From: Phycisphaeraceae bacterium | GTDB taxonomy: Bacteria; Planctomycetota; Phycisphaerae; Phycisphaerales; UBA1924 | DNA: 64,000 bases | Direction of reading: 5' to 3' | Assembly: GCA_019636675.1 (NCBI GenBank) | Contig: JAHBXC010000001.1 | Coordinates: 1 to 64,000 of the forward strand | Shown here: in pieces, positions 8,656 to 17,394 of the stretch | Position numbering within the stretch: position 1 is the first letter of the stretch | Layout: the number at the start of each line of letters is the position of its first letter | Translations under genes and position numbers: made by a program | Notes under the pieces: model-generated | The model's input: only the letters and a program-made list of their open reading frames with translations | Told to the model about the DNA's origin: nothing | The model's database searches: none

Positions 8656-9797
8656 TCCCTTCCAACACCTCGCGCCGCGAGGGCAAGACGGTCGGCATCC
8701 TCGGGGGCGGGCAGCTCGGGCGCATGCTCGCGCTCGCTGGCGCGCCGTGGGGGCTGCGTTTCGTGTTCCTTGACCCCTCTCCCGAGGCGTGCTCGAAGGA
8801 CCTCGGCCCGCTGGTCACAGCGGGCTACGACGACCGTCGCGCCCTCGCCGAGCTCGCCGACCGGGCCGACCTGATCACCTACGAGTTCGAGAATGTGCCG
8901 AGCGACGCCGCGCGCTGGCTCGCGAAGCGCACCCCGGTGCACCCCTCGCCGGAGGCGCTCGACGCGTCGCAGGACCGCCTGACCGAGAAGCGATTCTTTG
9001 AACTGCTCGGCGCGCGCGTGCCCCGGTACGCGCACGTCGACGCGCGACTCGACCTCACCGCCGCCATCGAGCACATCGGCCTGCCCTCGATCCTGAAGAC
9101 GCGGCGTATGGGCTACGACGGGCGAGGGCAGTGGATGCTGCGCACCGCCGCGGACGGCGTCGACGCCATCGCTCACCTCGGGGGCGCCGGCACCGTCCTC
9201 GAGGAATTCGTCCGCTTCGACCGCGAGCTCTCGATCGTCGCGGCCCGGGGCGCCACCGGCGAGATCGCCTGCTACCCGCTCGTCGAGAACGTGCACGACG
9301 AGGGCATCCTGCGCCAGACCGTCGCCCCTGCGCCGGGCATCCCGGCGCAGGTCCAGGCCGAAGCCGAGCGCATCGCGCGCGGCGCGCTCGAGACGCTGAA
9401 CTATGTCGGCGTCATCGCCATCGAGTTCTTCCTCGTCGGCGACCAGCTGTTTGTGAACGAGATGGCGCCGCGCGTGCACAACACCGGGCACTGGACCATC
9501 GAGGGCGCACGCACGAGCCAGTTCGCCCAGCACCTGCGCGCGATCCTCGGACTCCCGCTCGGCGATCCCACGCCGCTCGGGCGCTCGGTCATGTTCAACT
9601 GCGTGGGCGGCATGCCCTCGCTCGAGGACGTCATCACCATCGAGGGCGCGCACCTTCACGATTACGCCAAGGGCCGACGCCCAGGGCGCAAGGTCGGCCA
9701 CCTCACCGTCGTCTCGCTGGGCGGGCCCGACGATCCCACCTTCGACGACCGCGTCGCGAAGGCCCGGGCGCTCGTCGACGGCGCGTGGCGGCGCTGA
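8652..9797 (+). CDS. purK: N5-carboxyaminoimidazole ribonucleotide synthase
   Basis: 381 residues, starting inside the purE stop. It is an ATP-grasp enzyme that carboxylates AIR with bicarbonate and ATP to give N5-CAIR for PurE. Visible motifs are the N-terminal [15 protein letters not shown], the ATP-grasp core ([15 protein letters not shown]), [17 protein letters not shown], and the metal-binding [17 protein letters not shown]. The length is typical of PurK. It ends 7 bp from the convergent amidohydrolase gene. Confidence 0.96.
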   Translation: MIPSNTSRREGKTVGILGGGQLGRMLALAGAPWGLRFVFLDPSPEACSKDLGPLVTAGYDDRRALAELADRADLITYEFENVPSDAARWLAKRTPVHPSPEALDASQDRLTEKRFFELLGARVPRYAHVDARLDLTAAIEHIGLPSILKTRRMGYDGRGQWMLRTAADGVDAIAHLGGAGTVLEEFVRFDRELSIVAARGATGEIACYPLVENVHDEGILRQTVAPAPGIPAQVQAEAERIARGALETLNYVGVIAIEFFLVGDQLFVNEMAPRVHNTGHWTIEGARTSQFAQHLRAILGLPLGDPTPLGRSVMFNCVGGMPSLEDVITIEGAHLHDYAKGRRPGRKVGHLTVVSLGGPDDPTFDDRVAKARALVDGAWRR

Positions 9798-9804
9798 CCG
9801 GCGA

Positions 9805-11517
9805 TCACCGGCCCTCACGCGTGGGGGAGCCCTCCGACTCGTACACGATCTCGCCGGCGATGACCGTCGCGAACACGCGCGTGTCCGCGATCTCGCGCGC
9901 CTCGCACGACATGATGTCGCGATCGATCACCACGAAGTCCGCGTATTTGCCCTCCACCAGCGAGCCCTTGCGCCGCTCGTTGAACTCGGCGTACGCGGCC
10001 CCCAGCGTGAACGCGCGCAGCGCCTGCTCGCGCGAGACGCGCTTCTCGGGCAGCCACCCGCCTTCGGGCCACCCGTCGAGGTTCTGGCGCGTCGCCGCGG
10101 CGTACAGCCCCAGGAACGGGTTCTGGTGCTCCACCGGGAAGTCGCTCCCGAACGCCAGCGTCGCGCCGGCGTCGAGCAGACTCTGCCACGCGTACGCGCC
10201 CTTCGCACGCTCGGGGCCGACGCGTTCCTCGACCCAGCGCATATCGCTCGTGCAGTGCGTCGGCTGCATCGACGCGATGACCCCCAGCGCGCCGAACCGC
10301 GGGATGTCCGAGCGGTCGAGGAGCTGGCAGTGCTCGACGCGGAATCGCGAGGTCGCCAGCGGCATGCCCGACGACTCCGCCGCCCGCTCGAAAGCGTCGA
10401 GCGTCTCGGAGTTGCCGCGATCGCCGATCGCGTGCACGCAGACCTGGTAGCCGCGTCCGAGCGCGTGGCGCGCCGCCGCCTCGATCGCGTCGGGCGTCAT
10501 GACCGCGAGGCCGGTGTAGGGGCGCCCGTCGGAGTCCACGGGGCGATCCGCGTAGGGGGCCTTCATCCACGCGCCGCGCGAGCCCATCGCGCCGTCGATA
10601 TAGATCTTTGTCCCGCGCATCGTGAAGCGCGGGCCCGTGATCAGCGTCCGGCGCGCGAACCACTCCTGCGCATACGCCCCCGAGATGAGACCGTATACCC
10701 GGATCTTGAGTTTTCCCTCGCGCGCGAGACGCTGGTAGACCTCGATCTCGTCCGGCGTGATGCCCATGTCGTGCACGCCGGTCAGCCCCGCGGCCAGGCA
10801 CATCTCCTGGGCCTTGAGCACCAGCGCTTCCGTCGTGAACGACGCGTCGTCGATGACGCTCGTCACCAGCCCCATCGCGTTGTCGACCAGCACGCCCGTG
10901 GGTTCGCCCGTCTCGTCGCGCAGGATCTCTCCCCCCGGGGGATTAGGCGTGTCGCGCGTGATGCCGGCCCGTCGCATGGCCGCGGCGTTCGCAAGCCCGG
11001 CGTGCCCGTCGACGCGGCGCAGCCAGACCGGGTTCGCCGGCGCCGCCTCGCTCAGTTCGTGGTGCGTGGGGAGTTCCTTGCCGGGCCAGCTCTCGTGGTC
11101 CCAGCGACCGCCCAGCACCCAGCGCCCCTGTTCGGAGCCCTTGGCGCGCTGCGCGACCGCTTCGACCACCTCGTGGAAGTCGTGGGCCGCCGAGAAGTCG
11201 AGCATGCCGAGCCCGTACGCGCCGAGCCCGTGCATGTGGGCGTGCGCGTCGATCAGCCCCGGCAGCACCGTCGCGCCGCGCAGATCCACCACGCGCGTGC
11301 GCGGGAAAACCAGCGGGCGGATCTCCCGCTCCGTGCCCACGCGCAGCACGCGATCGCCCTTGATCGCGATCGCCTGCGCCACGGGGCGCGCGTCGTCCAT
11401 GGTGTGGATCGTCGCGTTGAGGAAGACCGCGTCGGCGACCTCCTGCGTCTGCGCGCGCGCGAGCGACGACAGCGACGCGACGATCGCGACGAGCACGACC
11501 AGCAGCGATCGAGTCAC
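9805..11517 (-). CDS. Exported amidohydrolase of the YtcJ type
   Basis: 570 residues from a GTG at 11517 that overlaps the stop of the upstream peptidase gene (GTGA), hence translational coupling. A signal peptide (LLVVLVAIVASLSSLARAQ) is present. Metal-binding and family motifs are DAHAHMHGLG, GGRWDHESW, DGHAGLANA, KIYIDGAMGSRGAW, CVHAIGDRG, RVEHCQ and GSDFPVEHQNP, all typical of amidohydrolase family 3 members annotated as YtcJ. The family hydrolyses amide-type bonds, but substrates are mostly unknown. It is the last gene of the minus-strand run that begins near 16.6 kb. Confidence 0.9.
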   Translation of the reverse strand: MTRSLLVVLVAIVASLSSLARAQTQEVADAVFLNATIHTMDDARPVAQAIAIKGDRVLRVGTEREIRPLVFPRTRVVDLRGATVLPGLIDAHAHMHGLGAYGLGMLDFSAAHDFHEVVEAVAQRAKGSEQGRWVLGGRWDHESWPGKELPTHHELSEAAPANPVWLRRVDGHAGLANAAAMRRAGITRDTPNPPGGEILRDETGEPTGVLVDNAMGLVTSVIDDASFTTEALVLKAQEMCLAAGLTGVHDMGITPDEIEVYQRLAREGKLKIRVYGLISGAYAQEWFARRTLITGPRFTMRGTKIYIDGAMGSRGAWMKAPYADRPVDSDGRPYTGLAVMTPDAIEAAARHALGRGYQVCVHAIGDRGNSETLDAFERAAESSGMPLATSRFRVEHCQLLDRSDIPRFGALGVIASMQPTHCTSDMRWVEERVGPERAKGAYAWQSLLDAGATLAFGSDFPVEHQNPFLGLYAAATRQNLDGWPEGGWLPEKRVSREQALRAFTLGAAYAEFNERRKGSLVEGKYADFVVIDRDIMSCEAREIADTRVFATVIAGEIVYESEGSPTREGR

Positions 11518-12587
11518 GACGGGGTTCCCTTCCGTTCGGAGGAGCCGGACTCGCGCACGCTCATCGAGCGGATCGCGTGCTCGAGGGCCCGCACCACCTG
11601 CGCCATGCGCACGAGGTCCAGCGTCTCGATCGTGTCGGTCGCCTTGTGGTAGTGAGGGTTGCGGAACTCGCTGGTGTCCGTGACCATCACCGCCGGGACA
11701 TCGATGTCCCAGAACGGCGCGTGGTCAGAGCGCCGAACATCCGGCACCGCGCGCCCGGCGCCCGGGATGAAGTCCACCACGAGCGTCTTGAGCGAGGGCT
11801 GGTTCTCGCGCATCCTCGCGTCGAGTTCCCGCGCGAACGCCGACGACGCCTGGTTCGCGACGATCACGATGCTGTCGCCGACCGTCGGGGGCGAGAATAC
11901 CCCAGGGATCGCCGGGATGGGCGAGCGCTGGCTGTTCGGCTCGTCCGTGAAGTACCCGATCATCTCAAGGTTGATGACGCCGACGATCCGCTCCTCGCCG
12001 CGACGCGCACGCTCCGCCGCCAGACGCGCGTGCTCGCGGCTGCCGATCAGACCGATCTCCTCGAGGTTGAACAGCGCGAACCGGATCGTGCGCCCGGCGC
12101 GATCCGCGACATCGGGCGCCGACAGCCGGCGCGCGAGCTCGAGCACGCCCGCCGTCCCCGACGCGTTGTCGTCCGCCCCGGGCGATCCCGGCACCGCGTC
12201 GAAGTGGGCGCACACCAGGATCACCTCGTCCGGCGCGTCGTGCCCCGGGATCTCGGCGATGATGTTGCTCCACCCGGCGCTGCTGGTGGGCGCGGGCCAG
12301 GGGATCGGCTCGCGCCGCACCGCGTAGCCGTAGGCCTCCAGGCGCTGCACCAGAAGATCCTCGGTCGCGCGCAGCCCCTCCGAGCCGGCGACGCTGCGCG
12401 CCGCGGGTCGCTCGGGCGGGATGGCGCGCATCTGGCGTTCGATCGTCTGGGGCGTGATGGGGTACGCGTACGCCGGGGCCGGACGAACCGGCGCCGACGC
12501 TTCGTTCGTATTCGTGCAGCCGAGGAACGGGGCTGCGGCGCACAGCGAGATCGCCACGAGCGCGGCACGGGTGGTGCGTGGTCTCAT
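11514..12587 (-). CDS. M28-family zinc aminopeptidase, predicted lipoprotein
   Basis: 357 residues from the ATG at 12587. The N-terminus is a lipoprotein signal (ALVAISLCAAAPFLGC), placing the enzyme at a membrane facing the periplasm. Zn-binding motifs of clan MH are in order: CAHFDAVPGSPGADDNASG (His and bridging Asp), NLEEIGLIGS (catalytic Glu and Zn Glu), INLEMIG, and HYHKATDTIE (last His). Upstream ATGs in the same frame would bury the signal peptide. A TAGCAT box ends 7 nt before the start and there is no SD. The downstream amidohydrolase overlaps by 4 nt. Confidence 0.88.
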   Translation of the reverse strand: MRPRTTRAALVAISLCAAAPFLGCTNTNEASAPVRPAPAYAYPITPQTIERQMRAIPPERPAARSVAGSEGLRATEDLLVQRLEAYGYAVRREPIPWPAPTSSAGWSNIIAEIPGHDAPDEVILVCAHFDAVPGSPGADDNASGTAGVLELARRLSAPDVADRAGRTIRFALFNLEEIGLIGSREHARLAAERARRGEERIVGVINLEMIGYFTDEPNSQRSPIPAIPGVFSPPTVGDSIVIVANQASSAFARELDARMRENQPSLKTLVVDFIPGAGRAVPDVRRSDHAPFWDIDVPAVMVTDTSEFRNPHYHKATDTIETLDLVRMAQVVRALEHAIRSMSVRESGSSERKGTPS

Positions 12588-12594
12588 GCCCGCC

Positions 12595-12600
12595 ATGCTA
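12595..12600 (-). promoter_or_regulatory. -10-like box TAGCAT before the M28 lipoprotein gene
   Basis: TAGCAT lies 7 nt before the ATG at 12587 in a place without an SD. It would start a leaderless message for the peptidase-amidohydrolase pair. Confidence 0.35.
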
Positions 12601-12628
12601 CCGCGCCGCCCCCGGGCCCGCGACGCCC

Positions 12629-13543
12629 TCAACGGATGTCGAGGCCCACATCCACCGACACCGCCGAGTGTGTCAGGCCGCCGACGCTGATGCGGTCCAC
12701 CCCGGTCTCCGCGATCGCGCGCACCGTGTCGAGGCGCACCCCCCCGGACGCTTCGAGCAGAACACCCGGGGCCCTCGCGTCGCGAAGACGCACCGCTTCC
12801 CTGAGCGTCTCGGGCGCCATGTTGTCAAGCAGCACGATGTCGATCAGCCCCGCTTCGACACTGAGCACGCGCTCCAGCTGCGCGAGCGTGTCCACCTCGA
12901 CCTCGAAGAACAGCACGGAACGCGCCGCGCGGATCTCGCGAGACGCCCTCGCCAGCTCGCCCGCCAGATCATCCAGCGCGATGGGCGCGATGTGGTTGTC
13001 CTTGACAAGCACCGCGTCGTACAGACCGAGCCGATGCGACGACCCGCCGCCGCAGCGAACCGCGTACTTTTCGAAAAGCCGCATGCCCGGGGTGGTCTTG
13101 CGCGTGTCGAGGATTCTGGCGCGCGTCCCGGTGACGGCGTCGACGTACCGGCTCGTCAGCGTCGCGACGCCCGACAGCCGCCCGACAAGGTTCAGCAGCG
13201 TGCGCTCAAGGGCCACGATCTGCGCCAGATCGCCCTCGAGCGTCGCGAGGGTCTGCCCGGCCCCGGCGCGCCCGCCGTCGGCGACGCCCCCCGCGACGCG
13301 AACCGTCGTCCCGAACACGCGCGTGAGCAGGGGGATCGCCGCGAGACCGCTGACCGTCATCGGCTCGCGCGCCCTGACCTCCGCCCGGGCCACGCGAGTC
13401 GCGGAGCGCATCGCGATCGCCGTCAGGTCGCCGGCGTCGCCGAGGTCCTCGTCGCGCGCCAGGCGCAGCAGCGCCTCGACGCGTCGGTCACGTTCGAGCG
13501 TCTCCCAGAGATCGGCGAGAGCCAGCGTGTTCGGGTCGGTCAT
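12629..13543 (-). CDS. nadC: Nicotinate-nucleotide diphosphorylase (carboxylating), quinolinate phosphoribosyltransferase
   Basis: 304 residues. NadC joins quinolinate and PRPP to give nicotinate mononucleotide in de novo NAD synthesis. Diagnostic stretches are LNLVGRLSGVATLT, ARILDTRKTTPGMR, EKYAVRCGGGSSHR, YDAVLVKDNH, EVEVDTLAQLE, LLDNM and the C-terminal EASGGV and SVGGLTHS. Its ATG (13543) overlaps the lpxK stop by one base (TGATG), so translation is coupled. nadA and nadB are not in the window. Confidence 0.96.
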   Translation of the reverse strand: MTDPNTLALADLWETLERDRRVEALLRLARDEDLGDAGDLTAIAMRSATRVARAEVRAREPMTVSGLAAIPLLTRVFGTTVRVAGGVADGGRAGAGQTLATLEGDLAQIVALERTLLNLVGRLSGVATLTSRYVDAVTGTRARILDTRKTTPGMRLFEKYAVRCGGGSSHRLGLYDAVLVKDNHIAPIALDDLAGELARASREIRAARSVLFFEVEVDTLAQLERVLSVEAGLIDIVLLDNMAPETLREAVRLRDARAPGVLLEASGGVRLDTVRAIAETGVDRISVGGLTHSAVSVDVGLDIR

Positions 13544-14631
13544 CACGGTGATGGTACATCCAGAGCGCCGTGGACCAAAGCGAGCAGATCCTCGCGCCCG
13601 TCGTGAAACTCCAGCTCGACCGACGGAACGAGCCAGTCGACGCCCCGCGACGCGTCCTCGCGCAGGAGGGGGGCGATCTTCACCCAGTCCTTGGCGGTCG
13701 TCAGGACCGCCCCGGCGCCGTGGCGCTGCGCTTCCGACACGATGGCTCGGACGCTCTCGCGCGTGTAACGCGCGTGGTCCGGCACGCGCGACTCGCTCGC
13801 GACGAACGCGCCAATCGCCGTCGCCTGCGCCGCGAACGCGCCGGGGTTGCCGATGCCGGCGACGATATGCACACGCGCGGCCCGCAGCGCGTCGGCCGGT
13901 TCCAGACGCTCCGTTCGTTCGCCCGGTCGGTGTCGCTCGACGCGCGCCCAGCGGTGGCTCGTCGTCGCAACGACCGGGCATTCGCCCACGATCGTTCGCA
14001 CCTTCTCGAGGATCGATCGCACGCGCTCCGGAGTGACGCGGTCGGTGCGCGTCAGCACGACGGCGTGCGCCCGACGCAGCGATTCGACGGGCTCGCGCAG
14101 CCACCCTGCCGGCAGGCACCGGCCCTCGAACGGGTCGCGCGTCGCGTCGAGCAGCACGATGTCGACGTCCCGCGCGACGAAGCGGTGCTGGAACCCGTCG
14201 TCCAGCAGCACGCAATCGGCCTTGGCGCCCGAGCCGAAGCACGCCGCGATCGCACCGCGACGGTCTGGGTCCGCGAGCACGCGAACGCCTTCGAGCGCCG
14301 CGAGGTACTCCGCTTCTTCGTCCGACCGCTCGCCGGCGCGCTTCGCGTAGCCGCGCATCGCGATGACGGGCCGGCGTCCCTGCGCCTGCAGCTCGCGCGC
14401 CAGGAACATCACCATGGGTGTCTTGCCCGTGCCACCGACGGACAGGTTCCCCACGCTCACGACAGGAACCGGCGCGCGCCACACGCGCTCGCCGCGATCG
14501 AAGCCCCGGTTGCGCCTCCGCACTGCCCAGCGATACACCGGCTCCAGCGCCGCCGCGACCGGGCCGAGCGCCGGGGGGAGCGGCGTCGTCGGGGGCTGGT
14601 GGCTTGGCAGTGGGGGCGCGTCAGTCGTCAT
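13543..14631 (-). CDS. lpxK: Tetraacyldisaccharide 4'-kinase
   Basis: 362 residues from the ATG at 14631. LpxK phosphorylates the lipid A disaccharide precursor at the inner membrane. The modified P-loop VGNLSVGGTGKTPMVMFLA, the YAKR motif (AMRGYAKRAG), VLLDDGFQHR and TTAKDWVKI are all characteristic. The first 70 residues contain the membrane-associated segment, preceded by a proline-rich extension. Its start lies inside the 3' end of the small membrane protein gene (11-nt overlap). Its presence supports an outer membrane with lipid A. Confidence 0.95.
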   Translation of the reverse strand: MTTDAPPLPSHQPPTTPLPPALGPVAAALEPVYRWAVRRRNRGFDRGERVWRAPVPVVSVGNLSVGGTGKTPMVMFLARELQAQGRRPVIAMRGYAKRAGERSDEEAEYLAALEGVRVLADPDRRGAIAACFGSGAKADCVLLDDGFQHRFVARDVDIVLLDATRDPFEGRCLPAGWLREPVESLRRAHAVVLTRTDRVTPERVRSILEKVRTIVGECPVVATTSHRWARVERHRPGERTERLEPADALRAARVHIVAGIGNPGAFAAQATAIGAFVASESRVPDHARYTRESVRAIVSEAQRHGAGAVLTTAKDWVKIAPLLREDASRGVDWLVPSVELEFHDGREDLLALVHGALDVPSP

Positions 14632-15055
14632 GAGCGGATTGTGATGCCTCTCGCGACTCCTCGCCACGCGACCGGGTCATCCTCGACGCCGCGAGCATCG
14701 CCAGCGTCGATCGGGCGGCGTCCTTCCTCGCGGCGCTCGTCAGTCGCCAGGTGTTCGCCGCGTCCAGCATCGCCAGCGCCACGCACAGCACCAGCAGGAT
14801 CGCCACGCTCAGCCACACCAGCACGAAGGCGCGCGGCGAGCGCTGGGGATCGATCACCGACGCCCCGGCGGCCACCAGCGGGATGCCCAGCATCATGACC
14901 CACGAGTTCGCGGTCCGGATCCGGCGCCGGCTCACCGGCGCCGAGCCGCTCGACAGCCCGCTCGCGTGCCAGCCGACGAGCGCCATCGCCACAGCAGCGA
15001 TCGGCAAGGCAACCCATGGAGAAACCGCGACGTTCTGGGAAGTGAGGCCTAGCAC
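14621..15055 (-). CDS. Small membrane protein of unknown function
   Basis: 144 residues, taking the GTG at 15055 that straddles the maf stop. Three hydrophobic stretches are visible (around WVALPIAAVAMALVGW, SWVMMLGIPLVAAGA and FVLVWLSVAILLVLCVALAML), followed by a charged tail (SRGEESREASQSAHDD) that is probably cytoplasmic. It overlaps both maf and lpxK, so it is firmly embedded in the operon. No family is recognised; a link with envelope assembly is only guessed from position. Confidence 0.6.
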   Translation of the reverse strand: MLGLTSQNVAVSPWVALPIAAVAMALVGWHASGLSSGSAPVSRRRIRTANSWVMMLGIPLVAAGASVIDPQRSPRAFVLVWLSVAILLVLCVALAMLDAANTWRLTSAARKDAARSTLAMLAASRMTRSRGEESREASQSAHDD

Positions 15056-15741
15056 GGCGAGAGGCGATCGCCCCCGGTCACGCCCTGCCCAAGCATCCGC
15101 GTCAGGACCGGCGCGAGGCGCGTCATCGGCAGGCCCATGATCGTCGACGGATCGCCCTTGAATTCGATCGGCCAGCCCTCGCTGAGGCGCTCCTCGAGGT
15201 TGTACGCCCCGGCCTTGCCGCGCCAACCGCCCGACGCGATGTAGGGGCCGATGCGATCCTCGCCCAGCGCGCCGACGCGCACCGACGCGCTGTCGGTGAA
15301 CATCAGGCGACGACCGTCGAGCGTCAGCAGCGCCACGCCGGTGATGACCTCGTGCTCGCCGTTCTCAAGCGTGCGCACGGTCGCGATCGCGTCGTCCGCG
15401 TCGCGGGGCTGCCCGATCACGCGACCGTCCTTGACCACGACCGTATCGGCGCCCAGCACGATCGCCACCGACGCCGGATCTTCCGCCCGCAGCGAGTCAA
15501 GCCCGCCCGACGCCTTCAGGAACGCCAGCGACGCGACCCATTGCGCCGGGGTGACCGCGCCCTTGGCCAGCATCGAGTCGTCCAGGCGCGATTCGATCGG
15601 GGCAAAGTCGATCCCGTGTCGACGCAGCAGGTCGGCGCGCCGGGGAGACTTGCTCGCCAGACGAAGCGCCGCCCGGGCGAGCGACCCCTCGCGAGTCGCT
15701 CGCAGCCCGTGCAGGTCGTCAAGAGGGGCAAGGCCGCTCAT
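15049..15741 (-). CDS. maf: Maf-like nucleoside triphosphate pyrophosphatase
   Basis: 230 residues from the ATG at 15741; the frame is open further upstream but homology begins close to LRLASKSPRRADLLR. Maf proteins hydrolyse dTTP, UTP or modified nucleotides to monophosphates and diphosphate. Motifs: SKSPRR near the N-terminus, LGADTVVVKDGRVIGQPRD with the catalytic Asp, and WRGKAGAYNLEE with the conserved Lys and Tyr. There is no SD; a TACCAT box lies 5 nt upstream. The stop is overlapped by the next gene. Confidence 0.93.
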   Translation of the reverse strand: MSGLAPLDDLHGLRATREGSLARAALRLASKSPRRADLLRRHGIDFAPIESRLDDSMLAKGAVTPAQWVASLAFLKASGGLDSLRAEDPASVAIVLGADTVVVKDGRVIGQPRDADDAIATVRTLENGEHEVITGVALLTLDGRRLMFTDSASVRVGALGEDRIGPYIASGGWRGKAGAYNLEERLSEGWPIEFKGDPSTIMGLPMTRLAPVLTRMLGQGVTGGDRLSPC

Positions 15742-15746
15742 GCACG

Positions 15747-15752
15747 ATGGTA
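15747..15752 (-). promoter_or_regulatory. -10-like box TACCAT before maf
   Basis: TACCAT lies 5 nt before the maf ATG (15741) with no SD, consistent with a leaderless start of the maf-lpxK-nadC message. Confidence 0.35.
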
Positions 15753-15794
15753 CGACGAACCCGGACGAAAGTTGCCCGGTTTCACCCGCATGGC

Positions 15795-15838
15795 CCGAAC
15801 TTTGCGCACACAACACGCCCCTGCGCCGAACTTTGTGC
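15795..15838. repeat. Two 13-bp direct repeats in the queD-maf gap
   Basis: CCGAACTTTGCGC at 15795-15807 and CCGAACTTTGTGC at 15826-15838 are 31 bp apart, close to three helical turns. A related sequence in opposite orientation (CGAAAGTTG) begins near 15765. This arrangement suggests a regulator-binding site upstream of the maf operon. Confidence 0.4.
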
Positions 15839-15848
15839 GAACCCTCGA

Positions 15849-16637
15849 TCACCCCGGGTAGGTCGCGCTCGTCTTCTCGGTCTCCCAGACCGTCACCCCG
15901 ACAAGCTCCGCCCCGGCGCTCCCGATCGGGCCCGAGAGCAGCTCAAAACACACACGCGCGATGTTCTCGACCGACGGGTTCAGCCCGCCCTCCCCGAACT
16001 CGTCCGTATCGAGGTTCAGATGCTTGTGGTCGAAACGCGCGATCACCGTCTCGTCCGTGATCCGCTCCAGGTCTTCGAGGCGGAAGCGCCGCCCGGCCTC
16101 CCTCGTGTCGACGGCGACAGCCGGCTCGACCACGTAGTTGTGCCCGTGCCCGCTCGGGTGGTTGCACTTCCCGAACACGCGACGGTTCTCTTCCTCGCTC
16201 AGCGAGGCCGAATGCAGCCGGTGCGCCGCGGCGAACTCGAAACGCTGTCGCAGGATCGCTCTCGTCATGTCCTCGGCCCTCATCTCGACTGAATAGAACG
16301 GCGACAGCCGCCAGAGCACCGACCAGAACTTCCCCGGGAGCTCCCTCGCCAGCCCTCGCGCCGCGTCGACCACGACTTCCGACGCTTCGCGAGCCGGCGC
16401 GTCGCGGCAGGCGCGCTCGATCTCGGGGATCGCCCCGCGGCGGGCGGCCTCGTCGATCGCCTTGATGTCAAGGAAGTACCCGGTCGCCGGGTCCGCCTCG
16501 CCGCGGCAGACCACATCCAGCTCGTAGTGCCTCCCCAGCCCACGCATCGGGGGCCTCCCGGCGTACCCGTTGGGTCCGGAGGGAGAATCCGCCCGGTCGT
16601 TGACGGCGAAACGGACTGTGCGAGCCAGAAGGAGCAC
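15849..16637 (-). CDS. 6-pyruvoyl-tetrahydropterin / 6-carboxytetrahydropterin synthase-like protein, two-domain form
   Basis: 262 residues from a GTG at 16637; a TTG at 16655 is possible. The C-terminal domain has the full site: FEFAAAHRLH, FGKCNHPSGHGHNY (catalytic Cys and two Zn His), VIARFDHKHLN and the terminal Glu in VTVWETEKTS. The N-terminal half (ARTVRFAVN ... GLGRHYELDVVCRGEAD ... YFLDIKAID) looks like the same fold without the Cys and HxH ligands. Family knowledge: QueD makes 6-carboxytetrahydropterin for queuosine, and PTPS acts in pterin synthesis. No other queuosine gene is nearby, so the exact reaction is open. Confidence 0.8.
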   Translation of the reverse strand: MLLLARTVRFAVNDRADSPSGPNGYAGRPPMRGLGRHYELDVVCRGEADPATGYFLDIKAIDEAARRGAIPEIERACRDAPAREASEVVVDAARGLARELPGKFWSVLWRLSPFYSVEMRAEDMTRAILRQRFEFAAAHRLHSASLSEEENRRVFGKCNHPSGHGHNYVVEPAVAVDTREAGRRFRLEDLERITDETVIARFDHKHLNLDTDEFGEGGLNPSVENIARVCFELLSGPIGSAGAELVGVTVWETEKTSATYPG

Positions 16638-16641
16638 GCCG

Positions 16642-16647
16642 ATTGTA
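16642..16647 (-). promoter_or_regulatory. -10 box TACAAT before the queD-like gene
   Basis: TACAAT (5 of 6) ends 4 nt before the proposed GTG at 16637. The short distance suggests a leaderless or nearly leaderless start. It lies back-to-back with the TATGCT box of the glutathione peroxidase gene. Confidence 0.35.
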
Positions 16648-16675
16648 TTCGGCAAGCCCTCGCCGCCCCGTCTGG

Positions 16676-16681
16676 TATGCT
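16676..16681 (+). promoter_or_regulatory. -10-like box TATGCT for the glutathione peroxidase gene
   Basis: GGTATGCTG at 16674-16682 precedes the ATG at 16715 and would give a leader of about 27 nt containing the SD (GGAGG at 16703-16707). The same TATGCT lies upstream of tig. Confidence 0.35.
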
Positions 16682-16714
16682 GCCCAGGTACGAACCGAGC
16701 TCGGAGGTCCGCTG

Positions 16715-17335
16715 ATGGCTTGCACGCTGTGTCGAACCGGGATGATCTTCGCCGCGATCGGCCTCGCCGCCGTCGCCGGGCTGGCGCTGACCGCCGGAGA
16801 CCGCGCGATCGCCGCCACCCCGGAGGACGCTCCCGAGTCCGAAGGCCCGTATGTCCTGGGCTACACCATGCCCCTCATCGACGGGCAGCAGCAGGACCTT
16901 GCCGCGTTCAAGGGCAAGGTGATCCTCATCGTGAACACCGCCAGCCGCTGCGGCCTCACGGGTCAGTACGCCGGGCTGCAGGAGCTCTACGAGAACAAAG
17001 AGGCCGAGGGGTTCGTCATCCTCGGGTTCCCGGCCAACAACTTCCAGGGGCAAGAGCCCGGCTCCGACGAGCAGATCGCAGAGTTCTGCAAGACGAACTT
17101 CGGCGTGTCGTTCCCCATGTTCTCCAAGATCAGCGTCAAGGGCGACGACGCGACGCCGCTCTACCGGCAGCTCACCTCGCAGCCGGCGCCCATCGGCGGC
17201 GACATCCGCTGGAACTTCGACAAGTTCCTGGTGGACCGCGAGGGCAACGTCGTGGCGCGCTTCGACCCGCGCACGAAACCCGACGACAAGAACCTTCTCT
17301 CCACGATCGACGAGCTGCTTCGCCGGGGCGGTTGA
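16715..17335 (+). CDS. Exported glutathione/thioredoxin peroxidase (Cys type)
   Basis: 206 residues. GGAGG seven bases upstream fixes the ATG at 16715. The N-terminus has a membrane-anchor or signal segment (MIFAAIGLAAVAGLALTAG). The peroxidase core shows NTASRCGLTGQYAGLQ with a peroxidatic Cys where animal enzymes have selenocysteine, GFPANNFQGQEPG with the catalytic Gln, and IRWNFDKFLVD with the catalytic Trp. It reduces hydroperoxides, probably in the periplasm; bacterial Cys forms usually use thioredoxin rather than glutathione. A strong terminator follows. Confidence 0.9.
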   Translation: MACTLCRTGMIFAAIGLAAVAGLALTAGDRAIAATPEDAPESEGPYVLGYTMPLIDGQQQDLAAFKGKVILIVNTASRCGLTGQYAGLQELYENKEAEGFVILGFPANNFQGQEPGSDEQIAEFCKTNFGVSFPMFSKISVKGDDATPLYRQLTSQPAPIGGDIRWNFDKFLVDREGNVVARFDPRTKPDDKNLLSTIDELLRRGG

Positions 17336-17360
17336 GCGGAACCGCCTCGGCGCGCTCGCC

Positions 17361-17394
17361 AAGGCCCGTCCCAAAGGACGGGCCTTCTTTTTTT
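17361..17394 (+). terminator. Rho-independent terminator after the glutathione peroxidase gene
   Basis: A perfect 11-bp stem (AAGGCCCGTCC / GGACGGGCCTT) with a CAAA loop is followed by a run of seven T after one C. The T-tract overlaps the stop codon of the convergent ATPase gene (17393-17395). Confidence 0.93.

Noticed and set aside
11577..14036. 819-codon plus-strand open frame across the M28, nadC and lpxK genes
   Set aside because: It spans three well-supported opposite-strand genes and has no domain of its own.
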